64,000 nucleotides of DNA, taken from contig NW_019091547.1 in assembly GCF_001949145.1 (NCBI RefSeq), positions 311,945-375,944 of the forward strand. The letters are read 5' to 3'. Under the pieces are notes generated by a model. The model searched no databases, was not told the origin of the DNA, and saw only the letters and a program-made list of their open reading frames with translations. Shown in pieces: positions 36,191 to 47,968 of the stretch; position 1 is the stretch's first letter; each line of letters opens with the position of its first letter. A program made the translations under genes and the position numbers. The DNA is from Acanthaster planci. Its lineage: Eukaryota; Echinodermata; Asteroidea; Valvatida; Acanthasteridae.

Positions 36191-37189
36191 GGCTAACCAC
36201 CCAAGCCTATGTCCCCGGCACCCACCCTGGCTATTTACACTCTTTGTGGTTATGAAAGAAATGAAACAGAACCAAAAAAGTTGCCTTTCTCCTACACCTC
36301 GCCCCAAAAGAGATTGATTTCATGGTGTACCCGTAAACCTATTTCTCATGCCCTCTTCCACCATGCAAAGCTTCAAATGTTACTTATTCCCCTAAGAAAG
36401 TGATTTTTAATCAAGCCTAAGTCTTTGCTCAGTACGTGGAGCTGGATCACAAACAAAACGAGGCTGCTTTTTGCACACATTAGGGCAAGGTAAAATACCA
36501 GCATACCTACCATGCAAAATAAGCACATGTACATGTACATGTTGTGAATGGCATGTTTCTCACTATTAGTCATTTAGATGCATGTGTAAGTATTCTGTTA
36601 ACAAATTCTTGTGAACTCTAGTTTTGTCAAAACTTAGAGTTTGGTTCAAAACTTGGTAAGCACTCTATCCTTGGTACATGTGTGCCAGTCTCTGAAGGAA
36701 GTGTCTTCTCTGCAGGTACGTGTACCGGTAGTGCAATACTGACCTCCCACTGACCCCCCCATGACTACTTTTATAGTGGTCATTAGTGGGTTGTCCAGCC
36801 TTTCTGCTGCAAAAAGTGCCACTGTCGGAGCCGAGCAGAAATGTTTTACAGTGCAGTTCTATAATTTACACTAAAGACCGATGACTGGTGCCATATGCAG
36901 TCCATCGTTCTCATTGAAGACCGCAGACTGCCCACTTATTTCTGTTTGGGTGTGTGAGCATTTGTGGCTGATGAGGCTTATACAAGCTTTGAACCACCTT
37001 CTGCATGGGAAGCACACACAGTTTGCTCTCCTCGTCAGTATCTTGAAACCGCACCTTTGTGTTTAACTTAACCTTAATTTTTTTTAATGAGCCCTTTGCA
37101 ATACAATTAATTCCATAAGGATTTAGACCGATTACAATGCTGCTTCTAGCTCGTAATTTCCTGCTTGCCTTCTTTTTCTCTGCTGCTTC
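36191..37189. other. DNA between two LINE fragments; no gene seen
   Basis: AT-rich, with ACATGTACATGTACATG near 36525. No coding signal or splice pair was recognised. Confidence 0.4.
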
Positions 37190-38185
37190 AAGGCAACTCT
37201 GCTCGGATTTCAGAGCACCACTACTTGATTTGTGCTCTCCATCCAGGTTTATTCTCTGCTGATTCTTCCCGGATGTCCAGTCGATCTCAAAACTCCTTAA
37301 GGACTCCTTTCAGGCTGTCTTTAAGGCGCTTCCTCTTGGGCAGCTGCGAGAGCACTTCCCTTCAGAGTTGTCGTTGAGTATATTCTCCTCGGGAGCCAGT
37401 CGTCAGGCATGCGAACCTGGTGACCTGCCCATTTGAGCTGGACCTCCAAGTACAGGCCCTGTACAATGGGTAATCCAGCACGCTGGAAGATCTGTATCTG
37501 GAATTCGGTTCTGCTACCGGCCACGCATCAGGTGACGCAAACAGGTGGTGTGGAACTGTTGGAGCTTCCTGGCTTGATTGGCATACACAGTCCAAGTCCC
37601 ACCTGCATACAGCACAGTCAGCATGATGTCAGCCTTGTACAGTTTCAACTTGGTCTCCGGGATGCTGCCTGCGTTCCAAGACTGTGGGGCGCAGTCTGCC
37701 GAAACTGCAATGGCCTTAGCCGTCGGACTGACTGGTTATTATACTCGTCATTGTCACGAACATCTCCGGATAGTGTGCTGCAAAGATTTGCAGACTACCT
37801 CCAGTCTTTATAATGCACGAACTGTAATAGCAGGCTCCGTGGACTCTGCCTGGTGCTGGTTAGCACATGACTACGATTTTCTTTGTGCTGATAGTGAGGC
37901 CGAAGTCCTCGCAGGCGGCAGAAAAAGGTCCATACTAGCCTGCACTTCAGGCTCTCGCTGAGCTGCTGTTCAGGGCACAATCATCGGGGAAGAGGAATTC
38001 GCGAACGACGTCGTTGAGCACTTTTATGGTCTTAGCCTGGAGTCTTTGGAGGTTGAACACACCAACATCAGTAGGATGCATGATGGGGATACCGTCACTG
38101 TCTGTGAAAGCATTAGTTAGCATGGCCATAATCATCATGCTGAACAGGGTCGAGGCCAGGACACACCCTCAGGCACGTGGGAAGA
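37190..38185 (-). mobile_element. LINE RT C-terminal fragment, minus strand
   Basis: Minus-strand frames give the C-terminal half of a non-LTR reverse transcriptase. There is a motif like GIPIMHPTD, then FNLQRLQAKT (about 38060), a catalytic box FPDD at about 38000 where F/YADD is expected, DFGLTISTKK (about 37890), and an endonuclease-free tail with KWAGHQVRMPDDWLPRR (about 37430). It is truncated at its 5' end. The opposite orientation and partial overlap with the plus-strand fragment show a second insertion. Confidence 0.75.
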
Positions 38186-40680
38186 AGATTCTGTACCGGG
38201 GGCAGAAAAATAAAATCTCTCCAAAATTTCCATTTTTCCAATGTGATCTGAGTAAAATTATCACACACTGCTCCAAATACTCTCACTCCAAGAATACAAA
38301 ATGACACAACTTGTTTAAGGTGGCGCGGCCCCTACCATATTTTTTTTTGGGGGGGGGGCTGCCCCCCCACCGGTTCCTACGTGCCTGACCCTTCAAAGGT
38401 GCCTCTGTATCATCCAGGACTTGAGGTCTAAGCTCCATTCCTGGATCTTCTCCTGTAGCTGGATTGAGGCAAACACCATTGTGTCTCCTGTCTCTCATCC
38501 AGTTCTGAACCTGCACTTTCTCTCCACCAAGTGGCCCTGCTCCATGCAGGTGTGCGCGTGGTCTTTGATTTGTACACTATAGAATGGCATATTCTATGAG
38601 CCGTATAATGGCAAGGAAGGATTACGTGAGATTCGTGACTCTGTCTGTGCCAGTGACTCTAAAGTTATCTTGTAGAAAGAAACTAAATAAGAGATCGTTA
38701 CAGGGACTGGGCATCGTAAGAATCCAACTCTCAAGAGTAAGTTCGATCCAGTTGTCCAATCCAACTTTGTTCGTGGATGAGAACACGACTGAAGGTACTC
38801 TCTCAAGAAACTTCTTATTTTATGTTTTGACTTTTTTATTTTATAGTAATGAACAATCTGCAGTAACTTGTAAACGACAGGCCTTCACATTTTTCCATTT
38901 TTGTGACAACCGTGGTGCAGAAGAGAGGAAGTTGCAGGCGGTTGGTCAGCCCTCAATCTTTGGCAGTTTGTATCTACCTTTCAGGAAAAGGATTAATACT
39001 AGGTTTAGTACACATGCTGACGGTAACAGTTGTATATTAATATTATAATATTAATACCCCACAACCCCCCCTAACAACCAAAAACAAAAACATGTACTTT
39101 GTTTTTTCAGAATTTTCGTATTGCTAGCTGTCCATAATAACTTATGCTTTAAAATTGCACCTCAGTGTCCTATCTTCATGGGATGCATATTAGTTTGACA
39201 AAGTTGGTCAACCAAAATTTTGACTGGGTGTAGAAGTTGAAAATGAACCTGGGTTAATTAGTGTTGAGAATGCCTAATAGAGGCTGTTGAAAAATGGTAG
39301 ACATTTGACAGTGTTCTTGATTAATATTCTACTAAGTCCATGTTAACTGTGTTGAGTTTATGATATATATGCCAGTCAAATGATCACGGGATTGGATTAT
39401 ATATATCCGATGTGGAAGATTCCCATCGAGTGAGATCTATTTTGAAAGCATCAAAAGAGGCAGTCTAGTGAATCAGTGAATTCCACTACGTCTGTAAAAA
39501 TAAATGGGGACGAGTCCACATTAAGTGGCCGCTGAAGATGGGGGCACGGCGTGTTTTATGGAAGTCACCGTCTGCAGCCGTTAGAAAAAAAGGAGACTTC
39601 AGGTACTACTTGCAGCTGCAAGCATATCTTTTACATACGGCCAAATGGTAATATCATTAACCACTAATGATGGGCATATCCATAGTGCGCCGTAGGTGCA
39701 CCGCTGAGGATCTCTGCGTCCAGGATCTTGTTTTGGCAGCAGAAGTGCAGGATATGATGGAGGCAACTCACAGATGGAAGTGATTGCAGCTTGTCCGCGT
39801 CATGATAGGCCACGCACAAGGCCAACGCCTCCTACTGACTACATCAGTATACCCCACTCCCTACATTAAAAAGACTGAAAAACTCACTCTCAAAAGGATT
39901 AAGTCCCTTATTTTAAAAACCTTTCCACAAGAGTGACAGCCACTATAAAAGAGCGAAGTGTCAAATTTTCAAGGAGGTATATTAAGAGACAACTCGAAAA
40001 AGACTTATCCTGAATCTTTTTAGAGTCGTTTACACTCTTTGGATTTATAAGAAAATTAATCTCTTTGAGAGTGAGTTTTCACTCTAGTGACTTAAGAGGG
40101 CACGTGTGAGAGGACTTTCCGGGTTCCATTAGCCATCTCCGGACCTTATAGTTAATATCCGCGACAACCTGGGATAAGTACCCTTAACTAATGAAGGGCG
40201 CCCTCTGTAAGATTTCTATCGATTAAAATCGCGGGGGGGTCTGCCTCGTAGGATTTCATGATAGCTTGAGGTATTGTGCCTGAATCACGTATCGCTAAAT
40301 GACTCCAAATGGCTGCAGCCCTAGCCGGCCAGTGGCTTCCAAGAGTTTGCATACTTTGCAATAGCCTGACATGTCTTGCATCACTCGTAATCAGTCTTTC
40401 AGGCCCAGCAGCCAAACTTTTTTTTTGCACAGCCACTGTTGTTGGGGGCGCCCTATATGTATGTGATGCTGAAAGCGTTCTTTCAATTGGTCACAATGCA
40501 TTAAGGGTCTTTAGAATTCAACGAATTGTACATTACATCATAGATTGAAATTGATTGTAGATTAGAACTAATCATTCAATTTAATACAAGTGGTTATTGA
40601 AGTGTGTTAATTTTTTTGAGGATTGATGGTAATATTTTGAATTATTGTAATTATGATGAATAACTTGAACCAATCAAAAC
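38186..40680. other. Intergenic, no gene recognised
   Basis: Holds a T9-G10 tract followed by CTGCCCCCCC at 38339-38368, which can fold back, and the inverted-repeat element at 39876-40081. Open frames on both strands lack protein-like composition. Confidence 0.45.
39876..40081. mobile_element. Foldback element with about 30-base inverted repeats
   Basis: TGAAAAACTCACTCTCAAAA (39876) and TTTGAGAGTGAGTTTTCA (ending 40081) are inverted copies, and pairing continues to GGATTAA / TTAAT. The interior of about 150 bases has no coding capacity. Confidence 0.6.
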
Positions 40681-40710
40681 ACGTTCTTTTTCGGTAGCTA
40701 AAGCTTGCCG

Positions 40711-40728
40711 GGTCGGCCATCTTGTTTT
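40711..40728 (+). promoter_or_regulatory. YY1-like motif at the ATP5PB promoter or leader
   Basis: GGCCATCTTG (inverse CAAGATGGCC) lies about 64-73 bases before the ATP5PB start in a short CG-containing stretch. YY1 elements of this form near the start site are known for many nuclear genes of mitochondrial proteins. The motif is seen; its function is inferred. Confidence 0.45.
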
Positions 40729-40787
40729 GGTTCGTCGCCGGTCGAGATACTGTCGGTCGAGGGCTCGTTTCACGAGCAAATTTTATC

Positions 40788-43700
40788 ATGATGATTTCTC
40801 GGCTTGCGCTAAGAAATGGTAATGTTGTTCGAATTTTACATTGAAATGTGTTTTCTTTAAATGATTTGTCAAGCATTTTTAAACATTTATCTTTAACTTG
40901 AAATGTGTTTAAGTCCTCCATGATTATCCCCACTATAGCCCCACTAGTGTGGCACGGAATCTCACTCCCGATCCATCCTTGGCCACACATCCGTATACGC
41001 AATTTCGTGTCGACGTATTGAACATTTCGGCGCAATTTCTTCTGCACACGAACATGATTCTTGACCTTTTCGTTTTCTAAAAACCATTTGTTGAATGATT
41101 TCACTCAAGTTATTCAGGTATTTTCCAGTCTTTTTGCCTTTAATCCATTTAATCTCACGGGCTCGCTCTCACAAATGCACAGTGGCCATCTTTAAAATAA
41201 AGTCGTTAAACGTTACGTCACTCATTGTTTCGATGGCTGTTCCATGTCAAGACATATGTAATACACGGACTGGTCGATAAGATACTACATCATACATGTA
41301 CCAATGGGCTCTTCCAAAACTTTGGCAGCAATTTATTTCAAATCAGTGGTCATTGCGTTAAATTTTCATGATTTTTAGATAAGTGAACAATGTACCGGTA
41401 TTTATGGTGAAGTTACTTTCATTAACGGAGAAGAAAAAGTAAAAGATGCTATCAGCTCCTGCATGATTTGTGCATTAAATTCATTACCTGGATGTCTGCA
41501 AGATGTCTGGAGACTACGTATGGGACAGGATCCAGTCTAATGATCATGATTCTCGCAGTTGGAGGTTGTTGTTCCATTTATTGCTGTCACTTCTGGATAA
41601 AAATGACTGAAACCTTTTCAGTGTGAAAGATATTCATCGTGCATACATGAAGGAATTTCAGGCACATTTAATGTAAACATGGTAAAGGTTAAGAGTTTTT
41701 AGTCAGTAATTCAGATGTTCCTCATGGGCATGATATTGATAGGCCTAGACTACTTTTTTTGCTCCTTTGAGTTTTGAGTGTGAAATATGGAATAGCCACT
41801 AGTTGACCAATCAGAGAGAAGAATCATGATTTATTGACGTCATCCCGAAGGCGAGAATGACGACATCCACTCTGACATGTCCGACATTGTTCGAATCAAG
41901 AACATGGTTCAATGTCAATTCGGTCCCAAGTCAACTCGACCACAAGTCTACTTGGTCCCAAGTCAACTCAGTTTCGGGTCGCTGTTGGAAAATGTATGGA
42001 AATAGGGCCCTAGACAAGAGGCTGGGACTGAATCATTCCCCTTGCTTGCCATGAATGTTGCTAAAGTGAACATGTTGTGTGTGCAAACTTAGGTCGAGTA
42101 TTCATTAATAACAGGATATTCCAGTTTTTAACAATTTTCAGTAGGTTTGTCACTGCAAAATGACACTTGTGTCATTGTAAAATGAAATTTGTCATTTCTC
42201 GGTGTTGTTTCTGTTCAGCCATGCATAAATTTATGCCCACAAATATATGTGAAATCTGCAATATAACACTGCTCCAGGGGAGCATTCAATAATGAAATTT
42301 GTCATTTCTCGGTGTTGTTTCTGTTCAGCCATGCATAAATTTATGCCCACAAATATATGTGAAATCTGCAATATAACACTGCTCCAGGGGAGCATTCAAA
42401 AATGAAATTTGTCATTTCTCGGTGTTGTTTCTGTTCAGCCATGCATAAATTTATGCCCACAAATATATGTGAAATCTGCAATATAACACTGCTCCAGGGG
42501 AGCATTCACACTGTCTCAACATAATGAGAGGAGTTGCCAGAGGATTTTTAAGGATTGAAGCAGTGGACACCTTTCCACAGCACATACATGTGTTCGAGAA
42601 ATGTCAGAGGATTTTGGAGGATTGAGGCAGTACCCTTTTTTTGTCATGAGGGTAGTTGGAGCATTTGGAAGGATTGAGGGTGTATCCTCTGAACAGGCCC
42701 TAGGCAGTTAAGGTTAATGGATGCCAATAATGCCATTTGTAAGAAGGGAATAGGAGAATGAACGCGACTAATGCCCAAGCCACAGGCAAGGGCATCAGCA
42801 TTCATTCTCCTCAGCCGGCCTTAAGTGTTAGTTCAAGGCCGGCCAAGCACATGTTTATTCCCATTCATAAATATCGTTTAATAGTCAGAGAGTCAAAAGA
42901 AGTCAATATACGATGAATTTCCAGGGACTTTGTTCAACAATGTTACTTTCATTTTCCCTAAGACCCAAGTCCAGTTTATGGTGTATTCCTTGTGCAAGTA
43001 TTCCAAAAGAATCCTTAATAGGAGATGGACCTCAGTTAAAGTTCTTTGGCCAACTGTCAAATTCTTTTTTTAATTGTGTCCTGACCTTCAAAATAAATCG
43101 TGACCCAGTCCCTCCTGAACCAGGTGTCTTCAGATCTCGTCACTTTCCCAAAGTCTCCCGTAATTAATTTAGCGAGGCAAATTTCCAGGCAACACCCGCA
43201 TGGCAAGTTTTGCGTGCGCACACAGACTCTTGACCAATAGGAATGGATTCAACTGTCTCGTATCTAGGTGCGTTTTTATGCAGTGGACATTTTAAAATTG
43301 TAGCCAGCATTATCAAATGTTAATGCATGGTCACGTTGTGCTTCCATGTAGTTGAATAGGGAAATTGTCTATGGTATTAATGAATCATGGTTGTTCTGAT
43401 TCTCAAATGAAATAGAAATGGAGGGATTGATAAATGACTTTGTCAGAAAAACTACATAAAGTTGAGGCCTGATATCTAGATAATTGAAATCATTCCATCA
43501 TAGGTTTTCCTGACCAGGTTTGCAGTGTTCATTCATTTCTCTGTATTGGTTTCAACATTAATTCTGCAAAGATTTGAATTGAATTTAATTAACCCTAAAA
43601 AGAGCTAGAGGAGGCAGAGGTTTTTTTTCTGGTATTGCTGCAGTGCATTTTTTCATGAGCTGAGCTGTTGGGAGTTTTTTGGGAATTCTTTGCGGTCATT

Positions 43701-46700
43701 TTGACACCAATTGTGTGAAAATTGAGCATACCGTTCTCAGGTAGCACCCATTTTTCCCAAGACTGCCAAGCCAAAAATGTATACTGTTTCACTACTGTGC
43801 TCAATGCACATTACAGTATTCAGCCTTCTTTCTTTAACTTACTGAAAATCAGTGTTAACTGGCCTTAATCAGTGGTATTCTTTACATATTGCAGGTGCTA
43901 TCTTGTCATCAGCTATGCTGCGAACCTCCACACCATGGTAAGTGCACATCAGCAGGAGGCACTGTAATGCACTGAAACTACAGTGAATCATGAAATGCAC
44001 CAAAGACTTTAAGAAAGCAAATACATTTATCTTCAATTTTGGCAAAATTTAGTGTGGAATTGGCTGTCATATTAACCCAAACTGCCCAGTATCTATCAAA
44101 CTCCAACAGGTTTTGGCAGGTTTGGTAGTTGGTACACATACCATACCCGATTAATTTCTTGATGAATTTTGTTGGACTTGGTGTCAAAGGCCCAGGTTGA
44201 TGGTGTTTGGTTGTGTGTGAGTTGGGACACACAATGCAGTGTCTGGCTTGCTGTACCAAGTGTTGAACTGTGTTTTACATTTTGTCAAGTTTGGTACTGC
44301 TGCAGTGCAAGTCATCCTATACTGCATAGACCCATCCATACCTTATCACTCAAACACCAAAAGTATCACTTTGTTGGAGTCTATCAGCTTTGGTACAGTG
44401 ACCTGCATGTACAAGTACATCGACAAGTACATGTGTCTGTTGAAGTTTGTTGGGTTCAGTATGCTCCCTGGTGCAAGAGCTTAGGGAGTTAATGTTCTTC
44501 CTAAAATGATGTCACACTGATGGTCGTAAATACGCAAATTGGAGTAGTGCAAAACTCAAAAAGGCCTCAATATGTCCTTAAAACTGAGAATTGGAAATAA
44601 GGTCGGGTAGGACATATCAGGGCATTTTACTGCTTTCAAAAATGAATGTGACAGTATAAAAGGCAGGAGAAGAGCAAGGGACCCTCTGTTTTCTGTGTTC
44701 CTGAGTAGGATGTGGTGGCTGTGTCCATGGTGACAGTCTAACCATTAGTTTTTCAAACTGTTCCATAGTGTGGCTGTAGCTCCTAAGCTCCTATTCCACA
44801 CCAGCCAGCAGCAGCAGATGCCCAACAAGCTCCCAGAGTATGGGGGCCAAGTTCGCTTTGGCTTCATCCCCGAGGAGTGGTTCAAGTTCTTTGAGAAGAA
44901 AACTGGCATCACTGGTAAATCTGTGGGGTTGAAATCTCAGAAAAGAATTTATGTGGTTGACAGGACCAGGGCAAGTCGTAAAATCACACGGAACCTGAAC
45001 GACTGAGTAAAAATGCACACACATATTGGAAGTTATTTAATGTTCTTGCAGTTAACCTGTGGGAAACAGCATAACGATACTGATGTCACATTGAAGAAGA
45101 AATGAAGGATTTTTTGTTTATTGAAAAACATAAAACAAGGTACATGTAACAACACCCAAGGGGCAATTTCTGTTGGATTTTTTAATACATAACAAAAGGC
45201 TACTTGTTTCAGCAAGTTTGTTTCACCTGTGATTCATTACTGTTGCATTTGGTTATAGGACCGTATGTCTTTGGAGGAGGTTTAATCATGTATCTTCTCA
45301 ACAAAGAAATCTACGTCGTGGGCCCGGAGACTGTCCATGCTTTAGTGGCCTTGAGTGTGCTGGTGTATGGAATCAAGAGATTTGGACCCTCTGTGGCTGC
45401 CTGGAGTGACAAAAAGATTAAGGTTTGGTTGATCTCAATCATTGGCTTGTTGATGGTTTATGTCATGTGTCCAACTACCTTGAACTACCTGGGCTGCATT
45501 TGACAGTATTTCATGAAGACGGTGAGGCAAAAGACACGCTAACCTCAGAGGAAAAATTTGCTTAAGATGGTGGCAAAACAGTGGCAATCTTTATGCGCGC
45601 ACAACCGTAAGCATAACGACGCCAGGCACCACCATGTAATAGTTAAATTAAAGCAGAATGTTTTCTGCTTACTCTTCAGCAGCGTCATGAAATTGGGCCC
45701 ACAGCCCCTGAATAGATATGCAAGTGTGAGGGAGTTTTTCAGCTGTTGCTCTCGTTCATTTCACATTGGAGTCCGTCTGTTCCTGTTGACGTTTTGTTTC
45801 TTGTTTCTTACACCCACCCAGGAGCAACTTGATGAGGCCAACCAGAACAAAGAAGAGGCCATCACCATCCTTGAGAATGCAGTTGGTGAGGAGAAGAAAG
45901 AGCAGTGGAGACTGGAGGGTCGCCATTATCTCTTTGATGCCCGGAAAGTAAGTGCCGAGCTCACCTAGACTCTGGCAAGCTCAACTCTTTAACCTAGAAC
46001 GTGAAGTTGGAGCACAGTTACCATGAATGTAGACAGACGTCACTGCAAGTACAGAGCTAGTGTCGTTGGGTTCTGGTGGAATCACGCATTCTGGGGTTTT
46101 TGGGCAGGAAATTTCCTGCCAAAAATGCCGGCAACAGTTAAGCTCTCAAAACAAGCTGCCCTGAGTGGTGTCGACCTCTGTGTGTGAACAAGAAAGGGCT
46201 TATTTTCACGTAAAAGTAATGGTGTCTTCTTTACAAAACTTGCTATTCGAACTTTTCCTTGTACCGGCTATCATTTTAAAGTAGTTTTCCCTTTCCCTTT
46301 TTTCAGTTTCCATTGGCTTTGATACACAATATGTACGACCCATATTCACTGGAATTCAATTCAATTCATTCTTAAGTGTGAACAGACACATACATGCACA
46401 TTTCCAGCACATGAGCAATGGCGAGGCAAGATTCTTGTTTTACTGTTTCCTAGCCCCCCTCCATTTTGGATCTATTGCACAGGCTTAGACACAGTCCCTA
46501 TTGATCATTCTCAGTGTGTGAGTGAATCAGGTCTCAAAAGATAATTCTGTTCTATTTATTCTGTTAACAAAACAATTTATTTTAGCTGCAATTTTTATTT
46601 CCCTTAATCTTTTGAAAGGAAAATGTAGCCATGCAGATGGAGATCGAGTACCGTGAACGACTGAACAAGGTCAGCGAAGAGGTCAAAAAGAGATTGGTGA

Positions 46701-47968
46701 GTATCAAAAGAAACCAATCACCGTTTGGTTATGTGGTGTTCCCTCTTAATGCCCAAATTTGTCTGGATGTCAAAGTGGGTTATATAACCAAATGGAGAGT
46801 TGAGCGAACCCTTTGTTGTGTATACATGAGTTCCTGTGAGGAAAAGCTTTTGAAGCGTTCTAAGTATGGTGTGATGTGAATTTAGCTAGTCAACAGTGAG
46901 AAACTGCATGGGCAGTGGTGTACAGTACTTGCATAGATCACTGCAATCTGATTGGTGGACAGTTGATCACATGTCACTCGATTATTTGTTCTATTCAACT
47001 GCACCCATTGGATTGAACGTCACTTGACTGGTTTCTCTCCACATTTCATGTACATGACATATAATGTAGGGACAGGAATCAGTCTAGCTCTGCACTGTAC
47101 TACCTATGGGTGGCGCTTCGGACAGGAATCTATTTCGTAAAATGAAGGACATAAATAAATGATGACAGTTTGTTCTAGCAGAAGAGGATTTATGCTGGTA
47201 TTGTATCAACACATAATGAATGTTTCACTTTCGTGCAGTGGTAGGAATAATTTCATTCGGTGACAGATGAAATGTTCAATTCCATCCAGCATTGGCTCGT
47301 GGAACAGAACATTCATTATTTGCATACTATTTTTCTTGTTTTTGATGGTATTAGGACTACCAAGTTGAGCTGGACAACATGCAGCGACGGCTGGAGCAGT
47401 CCCACATGGTACGCTGGATTGAACAGAATGTCATCAAGAGCATCACCCCTCAGCAGGTAGGAAAGAGAAGGATACCCCAAACTTTGTACATGACGGATCC
47501 ATGAAGATAAGTTTTGATGCTGAATGACATTAGCAAATATGAAAACCACATTTTGTGGATTTTTTTGTCGGTAGGGTTATTTGAGGCGAGTTATGTCTAG
47601 CTAGTTCTGTGCTTAAAGATAATTTCATATGTCAAGGGTTTTTTTACTGCCAAGAGTGTTTGCGTAATATAAGATTTCATGTTCATAGATTTCATGTTTG
47701 AAGAAACCAAACTAGACCAGCTGTTGAGAGCTAGATGATAGCTCAGTTTGTAAAGAAGTGGGCTGGTAGTTCAGAGGTCATCTTTTTAACTTCTGTTCAT
47801 TCTCATCTCAAATAAATAGATGAGAAATAATAGAAATGTGTTTGGGAACCTAGTTAATGATCTCTTTCTTGTTTGAGTCACTAACACTTCCAAATTTCTT
47901 TTGGCTTCCAGGAAAAGGATATTCTCAGCAAGTGTATATCCAACCTAAAGACAATGTCTACTGCGTGA
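40788..47968 (+). CDS. ATP5PB: ATP synthase membrane subunit b, mitochondrial
   Basis: Complete gene of eight exons: 40788-40818, 43895-43937, 44769-44914, 45259-45422, 45822-45947, 46619-46696, 47355-47456, 47912-47968. All sites are GT-AG and the frame stays open for 248 codons, close to the roughly 256 aa of human ATP5PB. The N-terminus [20 protein letters not shown] is basic and Ser-rich, a typical mitochondrial presequence. [17 protein letters not shown] precedes the two membrane helices in exon 4 (residues about 74-128). The remainder is a long charged helix ([20 protein letters not shown]) forming the peripheral stalk. The protein links Fo to F1 in the inner mitochondrial membrane and holds the alpha3beta3 head against rotation. 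A second ATG directly after the first makes the start slightly uncertain. Confidence 0.96.
41920..41980. repeat. Short GGTCCCAAGTCAACTC repeat
   Basis: CGGTCCCAAGTCAACTCG recurs within 60 bases, with a degenerate copy between (CCACAAGTCTACTT). It lies in ATP5PB intron 1. Confidence 0.6.
42181..42510. repeat. Three near-identical 110-base tandem copies
   Basis: Copies start at 42181, 42291 and 42401 with AATGAAATTTGTCATTTCTC and end in AGCATTCA plus two variable bases. I see no other difference between them. They lie in ATP5PB intron 1. There are no spacers, so this is not a CRISPR array. Confidence 0.95.
42535..42695. repeat. Degenerate repeat with AGAGGATTTT..GGATTGA units
   Basis: Three spaced units share the form AGAGGATTTTTAAGGATTGAAG (42540), AGAGGATTTTGGAGGATTGAGG (about 42606) and GGAGCATTTGGAAGGATTGAGG (about 42658). 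It follows directly after the 110-base array. Confidence 0.55.
42752..42843. repeat. Two back-to-back intronic hairpins
   Basis: 42752-42811: AGGAGAATGAA and TTCATTCTCCT pair, continuing through ATGCCC / GGGCAT to a small CACAG loop, making an arm of about 26 bases with bulges. 42814-42843: GCCGGCCTT and AAGGCCGGC make a perfect 9-base GC-rich stem. Both are within ATP5PB intron 1. Confidence 0.6.

Noticed and set aside
34990-38185. Single LINE copy with 5' inversion by twin priming
   Set aside because: The two fragments overlap in the RT catalytic region and lie in the wrong order for that mechanism.
42181-42510. CRISPR-like array
   Set aside because: Copies abut directly without spacers, and the DNA is animal.
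47730-47790. tRNA-like A box (TAGCTCAGTTTGT)
   Set aside because: No matching B box or cloverleaf; at most a decayed tRNA-derived SINE.
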